Assembly: GCA_964480915.1 (NCBI GenBank)
Contig: CAYZRS010000122.1
Span: 1 to 5,807, forward strand
Direction of reading: 5' to 3'
Length of the DNA: 5,807 nucleotides
Source of the DNA: CAWGCE01 sp964480915
GTDB lineage: Bacteria; Planctomycetota; Planctomycetia; Pirellulales; Pirellulaceae
The notes beneath the pieces were generated by a model. That model saw only the letters and a program-made list of their open reading frames with translations. It did not search any database and was not told the DNA's origin. Positions 1 to 5,530 of the stretch are shown piece after piece (position 1 is the first letter of the stretch; each line of letters begins with the position of its first letter). The translations under genes were made by a program, and so were the position numbers.

Positions 1-63
1 ATCTCAAATCTCAAATCTCAAATCTCAAATCTCAGATCTCAGATCTCAGATCTCAAATCCCAA
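1..63. repeat. Heptanucleotide tandem array (ATCTCAA)n
   Basis: Nine consecutive 7-bp units run from the left edge. Units 1-4 and 8 read ATCTCAA, units 5-7 (29-49) read ATCTCAG, and the last (57-63) is a diverged ATCCCAA. The array probably continues beyond the window. On the gene strand the units read TTGAGAT. The two right-most units encode the final Leu-Gly-Ile and the TGA stop of the ACMSD gene. Because 7 is not a multiple of 3, a TGA recurs in every frame within 21 bp, so copy-number change cannot open a long extension. No terminator-like hairpin is visible in the visible part of the array. Confidence 0.95.
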
Positions 64-1060
64 GCCACTCCTGTGCAGAGCCGCTCAGTAACTGTTGTTT
101 CGTGGCCTCATCCAAATCGTCCATCGAACGAATCAGCTTCCCCGGTGCTAACTCACCCAGAGGAAACGGATAATCGGTTCCCAACGCGATCCGGTCGGGC
201 CCGACGAGACTGATAAGATATCGCAAAACGTCCGGATCGTGGACCAGGGAATCCAAATAGAATTTCCCCAGATACTCGCGCGGGTTCACGCGGTTGTCGG
301 TCGCACACAAGTCGGGACGCACGTTGAAACCATGTTCAATCCGTCCAATCGTCGCCGGGAATGAACCGCCTCCGTGGGCAAATGCGACTCGCAACGTCGG
401 CAGCCGCGCAAAGACGCCGCCAAAAATCATGGAACAGATCGCCAAGCTCGACTCGGCCGGCATGCCTACCAGCCAAGGCAGCCAGTAATCGGGCATTTTT
501 GCCTTTCCCATCATATCCCACGGGTGCACAAAGATCGCCGCACCCAATTCGGCCGCCGCTTCGAAGACTGGAAACAGTTCGGGCGCATTCAGATTCCAGT
601 CGTTCACGTGCGAACCGATCTCGACGCCTCGTAAACCGAGTTCGCGAACACAACGTTCTAGCTCGCGAACGGCCAAGTCGGGCGACTGCAACGGCAACGT
701 TCCCAACCCGGCGAAACGGTCTGGAAAATCGGCCACGATGCCGGCGATATGATCATTGAGCAAACGGGACAGATCGAGCGCATCTTTCGGCAGGGCCCAA
801 TAGCTGAACATCACCGGCACGGTCGAAAGCACCTGCAGGTCGACCTGATGCTGGTCGCAGTCGGCCATCCGCGCGGCCGGGTCCCAGCAGTTCTCTTGGA
901 TCTCGCGAAAGAACTCGTCGTCCATCATCATCCGAGCGCAACCGGGCCGCTCGTGGACGAGCTTGATGAAACCGCCATACCCGTAACGCTCGGCCAAATC
1001 GGGCCACGTCTTGGGCAAAATGTGCGTGTGAATGTCGATCGTCGGAAACGATTTTGTCAC
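53..1060 (-). CDS. nbaD: 2-amino-3-carboxymuconate-6-semialdehyde decarboxylase (ACMSD)
   Basis: This cytosolic zinc decarboxylase of the amidohydrolase superfamily (335 aa, the usual length) converts 2-amino-3-carboxymuconate-6-semialdehyde, the 3-hydroxyanthranilate cleavage product, to 2-aminomuconate-6-semialdehyde. This steers flux away from spontaneous quinolinate formation. Metal-site residues are visible: His11 and His13 (IDIHTHILP), His179 (FVHPWDM) and Asp296 (GTDYPFP). His229 (AHGGG) is the likely catalytic histidine; Arg52 (just before ENCWDP) and Arg240 match substrate-binding arginines. The stretches STVPVMFSYWA, WLPWLVGMPAE and DYPFPLGELAPGKLI are shared with vertebrate ACMSD almost word for word, so the specific name is better supported than for a generic amidohydrolase. 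The start is GTG, 1 nt after the TAA of the upstream RidA gene, with GGTGGA at 1066-1071 as ribosome binding site. It is the last gene visible in the operon. Its final codons and stop lie in the heptamer array. Confidence 0.95.
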   Translation of the reverse strand: MTKSFPTIDIHTHILPKTWPDLAERYGYGGFIKLVHERPGCARMMMDDEFFREIQENCWDPAARMADCDQHQVDLQVLSTVPVMFSYWALPKDALDLSRLLNDHIAGIVADFPDRFAGLGTLPLQSPDLAVRELERCVRELGLRGVEIGSHVNDWNLNAPELFPVFEAAAELGAAIFVHPWDMMGKAKMPDYWLPWLVGMPAESSLAICSMIFGGVFARLPTLRVAFAHGGGSFPATIGRIEHGFNVRPDLCATDNRVNPREYLGKFYLDSLVHDPDVLRYLISLVGPDRIALGTDYPFPLGELAPGKLIRSMDDLDEATKQQLLSGSAQEWLGI

Positions 1061-1061
1061 G

Positions 1062-1481
1062 TTAGTCCACCGTCGCTATGCACTTGAGCTCGATCGCAAT
1101 CGGCGTCGGCAACGCCGTCACTTCGACCGTCGTCCGGCACGGTTTGTTGTTTGCGAAATGCTCGGCGTAGATTCTGTTCATCGCCGCGAAGTCGTCCGAC
1201 ATGTTCGTCAAGAACAGGGTGACGTCGACGATGTTTTCCCAAGAGGAGCCGGCCGACTCGACGATCGTCCTTACGTTGTTCAACACGGCGTGACATTGAG
1301 TCTCGAAATCGTACGAGACCATTTTCCCCTCGGCATCCAATTCGACACCCGGGATCGATTGACTCCCCCGTTTCCGTGGGCCAACGCCAGATAGGAACAG
1401 CAAGTTGCCGACTCGTCGCGCGTGAGGGTACGGCCCCACCGGCTCAGGCGCCTCGGACGACATGAAACTCTGGTCCGCCAT
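1062..1481 (-). CDS. nbaF: 2-aminomuconate deaminase, RidA/YjgF family
   Basis: A 139-aa protein of the RidA (YjgF/YER057c/UK114) fold, trimeric in known members. It carries the family arginine Arg116 in CRTTVEVTALP and the late glutamate Glu131 (IELKCIATV), the pair that activates water in enamine/imine deamination. The N-terminal part GPYPHARRVGNLLFLSG is typical of the 2-aminomuconate deaminase branch (NbaF/AmnD). Its place directly before ACMSD and after the 4-oxalocrotonate decarboxylase gene supports 2-aminomuconate to 4-oxalocrotonate plus ammonia, rather than general 2-aminoacrylate scavenging. The ATG at 1481 has no Shine-Dalgarno sequence; Met7 (ATG at 1463) is an alternative start with no clearly better site. 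A 99-bp gap separates it from the upstream gene. Family assignment is very sure; the substrate is inferred mainly from context. Confidence 0.88.
   Translation of the reverse strand: MADQSFMSSEAPEPVGPYPHARRVGNLLFLSGVGPRKRGSQSIPGVELDAEGKMVSYDFETQCHAVLNNVRTIVESAGSSWENIVDVTLFLTNMSDDFAAMNRIYAEHFANNKPCRTTVEVTALPTPIAIELKCIATVD
1066..1071 (-). promoter_or_regulatory. Ribosome binding site supporting the GTG start of ACMSD
   Basis: GGTGGA lies inside the last codons of the RidA gene, 5 nt before the GTG at 1060-1058. It supports the non-ATG start, which yields MTKSFPTIDIHTHILP and places the first metal-binding His-x-His at residues 11 and 13, close to its position in other ACMSD proteins. Confidence 0.6.
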
Positions 1482-1492
1482 GATGTCACGAT

Positions 1493-1498
1493 TCTATA
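1493..1498 (-). promoter_or_regulatory. Possible -10 element just before the RidA gene
   Basis: On the gene strand TATAGA (within TATAGAAT) ends 11 nt before the ATG at 1481. A transcript starting the usual 6-7 nt downstream would have a leader of only about 5 nt, which fits the missing Shine-Dalgarno sequence. No convincing -35 hexamer stands 16-18 nt upstream, so this is a weak call and may be chance. Confidence 0.25.
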
Positions 1499-1524
1499 AA
1501 AGGGCGTTCAGGGAAATGCAGGCT

Positions 1525-1538
1525 ACGATACCTATCGT
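1525..1538. promoter_or_regulatory. Short dyad ACGATA-CC-TATCGT in the 99-bp spacer
   Basis: A perfect 6-bp inverted repeat with a 2-bp centre lies midway in the longest gap inside the operon. It overlaps a direct repeat of ATCGTCC (1534-1540 and 1541-1547). It could be a small operator for a secondary promoter in front of the RidA and ACMSD genes. The rest of this spacer (1482-1580) shows no small gene. Confidence 0.25.
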
Positions 1539-1580
1539 CCATCGTCCCGTTTCGACTCGACAATCCTTCCACAACGGAAC

Positions 1581-2360
1581 TCACGCCACGGAAAAGGCCA
1601 ATGAACCCAAATTTTGAAACTCGGCCGTGACGCTGTCGCCTGGTGAGAGGAACTCGGCCGCTGTCGCCGCACCCGCCATGACCACCCACCCCGCTTGCAG
1701 CGGCTCTCCCGCCAACTCGGCCAACCGAGCCGCGTGCACGAGCGAACGCACCGGGTTTCCCAGAATCGCAGCCGTCGAACCCATCTGCCGCGGCTTGCCG
1801 CGAATCGACATGACGATTCCCAGGTTATCAATGGTCTCTTCCGGAGCCACCCACGGCCCGATAACGTAGCCACTGGAAGAGGCGTTATCAGCGACGACGT
1901 CGGGCAGCGAAAATTTGAAGTTCTCGTATCGACTATCGATGATTTCGAGCGCCGGAGCGATCGCTTCCACCGCCATCATCGCTTCCGGAATCGTCACCTT
2001 GCCACACAGGTCATCGCCCAGAATGAAAGCGATTTCCGGTTCGACACGCGGATGGATGAACCGATTCAGCTCGACCTGATCCCCTTCCGCAATCTGCATC
2101 TGGTCGGTCAAGCGGCCCCAAATGAGATCGTGAACCCCCATCTGCTGCATCTTGGCTTTGCTCGTAAAGCCCATTTTGATCCCGGTCCGCACTTCGCCCC
2201 GGTCGACCCGCTTGGCAATCGAGGCAGCCTGAATCTCGTAAGCGGTCTCGACGTCAAATGCGCCTTCAGGAAACTGGCTGATGGGCTGAGCATGATGTGC
2301 CGCATCATCCACGATCCGCGCGTATTGTTCGACCGTTATCGTTTCGTCCGCTGTGGTCAT
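1581..2360 (-). CDS. nbaG: 2-oxo-3-hexenedioate (4-oxalocrotonate) decarboxylase
   Basis: A 259-aa enzyme of the fumarylacetoacetase-like hydratase/decarboxylase family (DmpH, XylI, NahK and NbaG are counterparts). It decarboxylates 4-oxalocrotonate to 2-oxopent-4-enoate (2-hydroxypenta-2,4-dienoate) using a divalent metal. Metal ligands fit Glu107 and Glu109 (HPRVEPEIAFIL) and Glu139 (PALEIIDSRYENFKF); Lys62 in GIKMGFTSKAKM matches the conserved active-site lysine. The SRYENFKF and VVADNASSSGYV motifs and the GFTSKAKMQQMGV segment separate it from the hydratase, which has SRIADWKI and LTSPVVQKQLGV at those places. Pathway logic also needs one of each. The ATG at 2360 is preceded only by a poor ribosome site (GTAGGG); 33 nt separate it from the aldolase stop. 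In xyl and dmp systems this enzyme forms a complex with the hydratase encoded in the same operon. Confidence 0.92.
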   Translation of the reverse strand: MTTADETITVEQYARIVDDAAHHAQPISQFPEGAFDVETAYEIQAASIAKRVDRGEVRTGIKMGFTSKAKMQQMGVHDLIWGRLTDQMQIAEGDQVELNRFIHPRVEPEIAFILGDDLCGKVTIPEAMMAVEAIAPALEIIDSRYENFKFSLPDVVADNASSSGYVIGPWVAPEETIDNLGIVMSIRGKPRQMGSTAAILGNPVRSLVHAARLAELAGEPLQAGWVVMAGAATAAEFLSPGDSVTAEFQNLGSLAFSVA

Positions 2361-2393
2361 CGAGAGTGCCCTACGCCTTCTGTGTAGTGAATG

Positions 2394-3437
2394 TCATTTT
2401 TGTTGATTCGCCAAATCGAGCGCCACGTCCACGATCATATCTTCCTGCCCGCCGACCATCCGCCGTTTCCCCAGTTCGACCAAAATCGTCCGCGCATCGA
2501 TGCCGTATTTTTCGCTGGCCGCTTCGGCGTGTCGCAGGAAGCTAGAGTAGACTCCCGCATATCCCAGCGACAACGTCTCGCGATCGACACGGACCGGCCG
2601 ATCTTGCAACGGCCGCACCAAATCATCGGCCGCATCCATTAAGGCAAACAGGTCACAGCCATGCTGCCACTCGTGCAAATCGCACACAGCCAGCAGAACT
2701 TCCAAAGGCGCATTGCCAGCGCCAGCGCCCATCCCGGCGAGCGAACCGTCAATCCGTGTCGCCCCGTGCTGGATCGCCACAACCGTGTTAGCGACACCGA
2801 GACTCAGATTGTGATGCGCGTGCATTCCCTTCTGAGTTTCCGGCTTCAACACGCGGTCGTACGCCTGAAAACGAGCCGCGATGTCGTCCATCGTCATCGC
2901 GCCGCTGCTGTCGGTCACATAGACGCAATGTGCTCCGTACTGTTCCATCCGTTGCGCTTGCTGCGCCAATTCGTCCGGCGGGTTCATGTGAGCCATCATC
3001 AAGAAGCCGGCCACGTCCATGTCGTGCGAACGGGCCCATTCGATATGCTGAGCCGCCACGTCCGCTTCGGTGCAATGAGTCGCCACTCGCACCGACTGGG
3101 CTCCCAGCCTTTGTGCCTGTTTCAGATCCTCAACCGTGCCGATGCCGGGCAGCAGCAACACGGTCAACTTCGCGTGCTCCAGCACGTCGGCGACCGCTTC
3201 GATCCATTCCCAATCGGTATGAGCACCAAATCCGTAGTTAAAACTGGCTCCTGCCAATCCATCGCCGTGCGTGATTTCTATCGCGTCGACTTTGGCCGCA
3301 TCGAGCGCTTTGGCGATCGCCACAACGTCATCCAGTTGATACTGATGGCTGATCGCGTGCATGCCGTCGCGCAGTGTGACATCTTGCACGTACAGCTTCT
3401 GCTGCGGCCCCGGCGACGAGGAAGGTGATGAGGTCAT
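2394..3437 (-). CDS. mhpE: 4-hydroxy-2-oxovalerate aldolase
   Basis: A 347-aa class II pyruvate aldolase (DmpG, MhpE, BphI and NbaI family; HMGL-like TIM barrel followed by a C-terminal communication domain). It splits 4-hydroxy-2-oxovalerate into pyruvate and acetaldehyde. The N-terminal motif TLRDGMHA gives Arg23, Asp24 (metal) and His27 (base); MHAHHN gives metal ligands His206 and His208; GYAGVYSSF near residue 295 holds the conserved tyrosine region. The first dozen residues (TSSPSSSPGPQQ) are a Ser/Pro-rich tail before the barrel. Its ATG overlaps the stop of the upstream dehydrogenase gene as ATGA, and AAGGAG (3446-3451) stands 8 nt before the start. This implies translational coupling, in line with the obligate aldolase-dehydrogenase channelling complex. 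Confidence 0.96.
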   Translation of the reverse strand: MTSSPSSSPGPQQKLYVQDVTLRDGMHAISHQYQLDDVVAIAKALDAAKVDAIEITHGDGLAGASFNYGFGAHTDWEWIEAVADVLEHAKLTVLLLPGIGTVEDLKQAQRLGAQSVRVATHCTEADVAAQHIEWARSHDMDVAGFLMMAHMNPPDELAQQAQRMEQYGAHCVYVTDSSGAMTMDDIAARFQAYDRVLKPETQKGMHAHHNLSLGVANTVVAIQHGATRIDGSLAGMGAGAGNAPLEVLLAVCDLHEWQHGCDLFALMDAADDLVRPLQDRPVRVDRETLSLGYAGVYSSFLRHAEAASEKYGIDARTILVELGKRRMVGGQEDMIVDVALDLANQQK

Positions 3438-4375
3438 ACCGATAGCTCCTTGCCACGCAGCTCCACCAGTCGCTCGGCCGTGCGCAGCGCTGCCGAGGTC
3501 ATGATGTCCAGATTACCGGCGTAGGCTGGCAGGTAATGAGCTGCCCCTTCCACCTCAAGATAGATCGACACTTTCGTTCCTGGGCCGACGTTGGCGACTC
3601 GCGGGTCGACCAGTTGCTCGACCGCGTCGAATTGAACTTGTTGCTTCAAACGATAACCGGGCACATAGCGCTGCACGCTGGCGACCATGTTGTCGACCGA
3701 AGCGGTGATCGCCGCTTCGTCGGCTCGCCCCGCGACCAAACAGAAAACCGTGTTTCGCATCAAGATCGGCGGATCGGCCGGGTTCAAGACGATGATCGCC
3801 TTGCCATGCGTCGCACCTCCGACCGATTCGATCGCCCGCGCCGTGGTGACGGTGAACTCGTCGATGTTGGCCCGAGTCCCCGGCCCGGCCGACGCGGAAG
3901 AGATACTGGCGACAATCTCGGCATAGGCCACCGGCTGCACCTGCGAGACGGCCGCAACCATCGGGATCGTCGCTTGGCCACCACAGGTCACCATGTTGAC
4001 GTTGGGCGACTCGAGATGAGCTTCCAGATTCACGACGGGCACGGTGTAAGGTCCGATGGCGGCCGGAGTCAGATCAATGATCTGCTTTTGGTGGTCGCGT
4101 AGGACTTGATCATGCTTCGCATGCGCCTTAGCACTCGTCGCATCAAACACGACACGCACATCGGCGAAGGACGGCAGCTTCAACAGGCCGTCGATTCCTT
4201 CATGCGTCGTGTCGATCCCCAGCGCTTGTGCCCGAGCCAATCCGTTGGATGCCGGATCGATCCCCACGACGGCGGCCACTTCCAGCAGGTCGGAGCGCTG
4301 CTGAATCTTCAACATCAAGTCGGAACCGATATTCCCCGAACCGATGATCGCAGCTTTTATCTTGGCATTGCTGAT
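3434..4375 (-). CDS. mhpF: Acylating acetaldehyde dehydrogenase (NAD+, CoA), apparent ATC start
   Basis: The enzyme (DmpF, MhpF, BphJ and NbaJ family) oxidises the acetaldehyde passed on from the aldolase to acetyl-CoA. The model has 313 aa, close to the family norm of about 310-316. It has the Rossmann motif GSGNIG (residues 12-17), VFDATSAKAH, IDLTPAAIGP, the catalytic Cys131 in NMVTCGGQATIP, SAGPGTRANIDEFT, and VEGAAHYLPAYAGNLDIMTSAAL near the C-terminus. The start is the odd part. The first conventional in-frame codons are TTG 4318 and ATG 4315, both inside the conserved domain and after GSGNIG, so they would remove nucleotide binding. Upstream, the frame is open to a TAA at 4420-4418 without ATG, GTG, TTG or CTG. 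ATC at 4375 lies 8 nt after ACAGGAG and gives the family-like N-terminus (M)SNAKIKAAIIGSGNIG. I therefore take ATC as the start, or a base error or mutation of an ATG. The gene overlaps the aldolase gene by 4 bp. Confidence 0.9.
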   Translation of the reverse strand: MSNAKIKAAIIGSGNIGSDLMLKIQQRSDLLEVAAVVGIDPASNGLARAQALGIDTTHEGIDGLLKLPSFADVRVVFDATSAKAHAKHDQVLRDHQKQIIDLTPAAIGPYTVPVVNLEAHLESPNVNMVTCGGQATIPMVAAVSQVQPVAYAEIVASISSASAGPGTRANIDEFTVTTARAIESVGGATHGKAIIVLNPADPPILMRNTVFCLVAGRADEAAITASVDNMVASVQRYVPGYRLKQQVQFDAVEQLVDPRVANVGPGTKVSIYLEVEGAAHYLPAYAGNLDIMTSAALRTAERLVELRGKELSV

Positions 4376-4383
4376 GGCGTAGG

Positions 4384-4390
4384 CTCCTGT
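4384..4390 (-). promoter_or_regulatory. Ribosome binding site placing the dehydrogenase start at ATC
   Basis: ACAGGAG on the gene strand, followed by an 8-nt spacer and ATC at 4375. The spacing equals that between AAGGAG and ATG of the next gene (3446-3451 to 3437). It is far too distant (about 65 nt) from TTG 4318 or ATG 4315 to serve those codons. Confidence 0.7.
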
Positions 4391-4409
4391 CCTGCCGACG
4401 TGTAAATAG

Positions 4410-4445
4410 ACGAATCCTTAAACGAACCCTTAAACAAACCCTTAA
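4410..4445 (-). repeat. Three tandem 12-bp repeats carrying in-frame TAA stops
   Basis: In transcription order the copies are TTAAGGGTTTGT (4445-4434), TTAAGGGTTCGT (4433-4422) and TTAAGGATTCGT (4421-4410). The hydratase stop TAA (4444-4442) is in the first copy. As the unit is four codons long, TAA recurs in the same frame at 4432-4430 and 4420-4418. The array occupies about half of the spacer between hydratase and dehydrogenase. Confidence 0.95.
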
Positions 4446-5227
4446 GCGGCCGAAATGGTGGCTCTTACCGATCCGAGCCCGTGAATCCGCGCCGAGAACG
4501 TATCGCCCGGCTGCACATCGAACATCGGACCGAGCGCCCCCGTCAGCACAACGTCGCCCGCTTGCAGTGGCATTTCTTTTTCTACCATCTTTCGCGCCAA
4601 CCAGACGGCGGCGTGCAGCGGATGCCCAAGACAGGCGGCTCCGCAACCGGTCGACACCGGTTCGCCATTGTGCTCCACGACCATCCCGCACAATCGCAAA
4701 TCGAGATCCTTCAGCGTGCGAGCCGGCCCGCCCAACACGTACAGACCGGAGGAAGCATTATCGGCGATCGTGTCGTAAATATTGATCTTCCAGTCGGCGA
4801 TTCGACTGCCGGGAATTTCCAACGCCGGCACGACGTAATCGACCGCCCGCGCCACATCGGACAAACAGGGTTGCTCCATCGCCAGCGGTTTCCCCAAGAT
4901 CAGCGCGATTTCACATTCAATCTTCGGTTGCATGAGACGTTCGAACGGAACCTCTTCGCCGTCCTGATATTCGGTATCGGCCCAGAGCACTCCGAAGTCG
5001 GGCTGATCGACGCCTAACTGCTTTTGCACGACCGGCGATGTGAGTCCAATCTTCCGTCCCGCCATCCGGCGCCCACTGGCCAGATGGAATTGCGTATTGA
5101 TCTGCTGCACGGCGTAGGCATCATCCAGCGATGCGGCCTGCAGCTGATCGCTAATCGGCGGGATCGTCTGGCCACCGGCCTCAGCTTCGCGAATGTCCTT
5201 CGCGATCGCTTCTGCTTTACTCGTCAT
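4442..5227 (-). CDS. mhpD: 2-oxopent-4-enoate hydratase
   Basis: A 261-aa enzyme of the fumarylacetoacetase-like family (MhpD, DmpE, XylJ, NbaH). It adds water to 2-hydroxypenta-2,4-dienoate to give 4-hydroxy-2-oxovalerate. Metal ligands fit Glu104 and Glu106 (QPKIECEIALIL) and Glu137 (PALEIPGSRIADW); Lys59 lies in GRKIGLTSPVVQKQLGVDQPDFG. The IADNASSGLYVLGGPA, CLGHPLHAAVWLARKM and GDVVLTGALGPM blocks are close to E. coli MhpD and support hydratase over decarboxylase. An in-frame ATG at 5305 would add 26 residues (MTNGESASYGQG...) that do not resemble the family. The ATG at 5227 has AGGAAG a few bases upstream and gives the normal length, so I chose it. It is the first gene of the visible operon. 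It is a paralogue of the decarboxylase at 1581-2360. Confidence 0.94.
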   Translation of the reverse strand: MTSKAEAIAKDIREAEAGGQTIPPISDQLQAASLDDAYAVQQINTQFHLASGRRMAGRKIGLTSPVVQKQLGVDQPDFGVLWADTEYQDGEEVPFERLMQPKIECEIALILGKPLAMEQPCLSDVARAVDYVVPALEIPGSRIADWKINIYDTIADNASSGLYVLGGPARTLKDLDLRLCGMVVEHNGEPVSTGCGAACLGHPLHAAVWLARKMVEKEMPLQAGDVVLTGALGPMFDVQPGDTFSARIHGLGSVRATISAA

Positions 5228-5232
5228 CTGAA

Positions 5233-5238
5233 CTTCCT
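5233..5238 (-). promoter_or_regulatory. Ribosome binding site deciding the hydratase start
   Basis: AGGAAG (within ACAGGAAG) sits 5 nt before ATG 5227. No such site precedes the alternative ATG at 5305, so the shorter 261-aa protein is preferred. Confidence 0.7.
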
Positions 5239-5289
5239 GTCTGCAAGACGCCGCCGGTACCTGCCGTAGGCCCTGTCCGTAACTAGCCG

Positions 5290-5530
5290 ATTCGCCGTTG
5301 GTCATGGCTTATTTCAAAATCGCGGTCAACGTCCAGCGGCCGTTGAGCATTCTGGATGGGTTCACCATGAAGGAGTCCAGGCTAGACCACCGGATGAAGA
5401 ACCGGAACAGCGGTCCCAACGCAGCGCTGCCCCTGAGTTCCTGCATCGCCGATATTCTCACCGATTAAGTGGCGTTCGCAAGGCGTTTGCCACCGCCACT
5501 TAATGACTTCGTCGCATGCCAACGGCGAAT
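5290..5530. repeat. Inverted repeat pair bounding about 240 bp
   Basis: ATTCGCCGTTGG at 5290-5301 is the exact reverse complement of CCAACGGCGAAT at 5519-5530. Allowing one extra T, the match extends inwards over a further CATG on each side (to 5306 and from 5515). The ends face inwards like terminal inverted repeats of a small non-autonomous element, and a perfect palindrome lies inside. No target duplication is obvious next to either end, so mobility is only a possibility. Confidence 0.4.
5464..5504. repeat. Perfect 11-bp palindromic hairpin
   Basis: ATTAAGTGGCG (5464-5474) pairs exactly with CGCCACTTAAT (5494-5504) across a 19-nt loop. The loop itself can form a small GGC-GTTT-GCC stem (5482-5491). 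GGCGTT(C/T)GC occurs twice, at 5471-5479 and 5482-5490. No run of T follows on either strand, so a classical intrinsic terminator is unlikely. A dispersed REP-like repeat or a protein-binding palindrome fits better. Confidence 0.7.

Noticed and set aside
1062..1481. General RidA (2-aminoacrylate/imine deaminase) rather than a pathway enzyme
   Set aside because: Possible on fold alone, but the N-terminal segment and the position between the 4-oxalocrotonate decarboxylase and ACMSD genes match 2-aminomuconate deaminase, which the pathway needs.
1695..2387. A 230-codon open frame on the plus strand
   Set aside because: It lies antisense to the decarboxylase gene, is rich in Arg/His/Asp as expected from the complement of a G+C-rich gene, and has no family motif. 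The same applies to the long plus-strand frames at 2661-3428, 3536-4102 and 4481-5017.
5228..5305. In-frame N-terminal extension of the hydratase from ATG 5305 (287 aa)
   Set aside because: The extra 26 residues do not match the family, no ribosome site precedes ATG 5305, and ATG 5227 has a good one.
5324..5329. TTGACC on the minus strand as the -35 element of the operon promoter
   Set aside because: The hexamer is good, but the sequence 16-18 nt downstream (around CATGAC) is a poor -10, so a promoter cannot be supported from sequence alone.
5304..5468. Plus-strand frame of 54 codons beginning MAYFKIAVNV
   Set aside because: No ribosome binding site, no recognisable motif, its ATG lies on the CATG shared with the opposite strand, and its stop is part of a palindrome. 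It is more likely part of a repeat than a gene.
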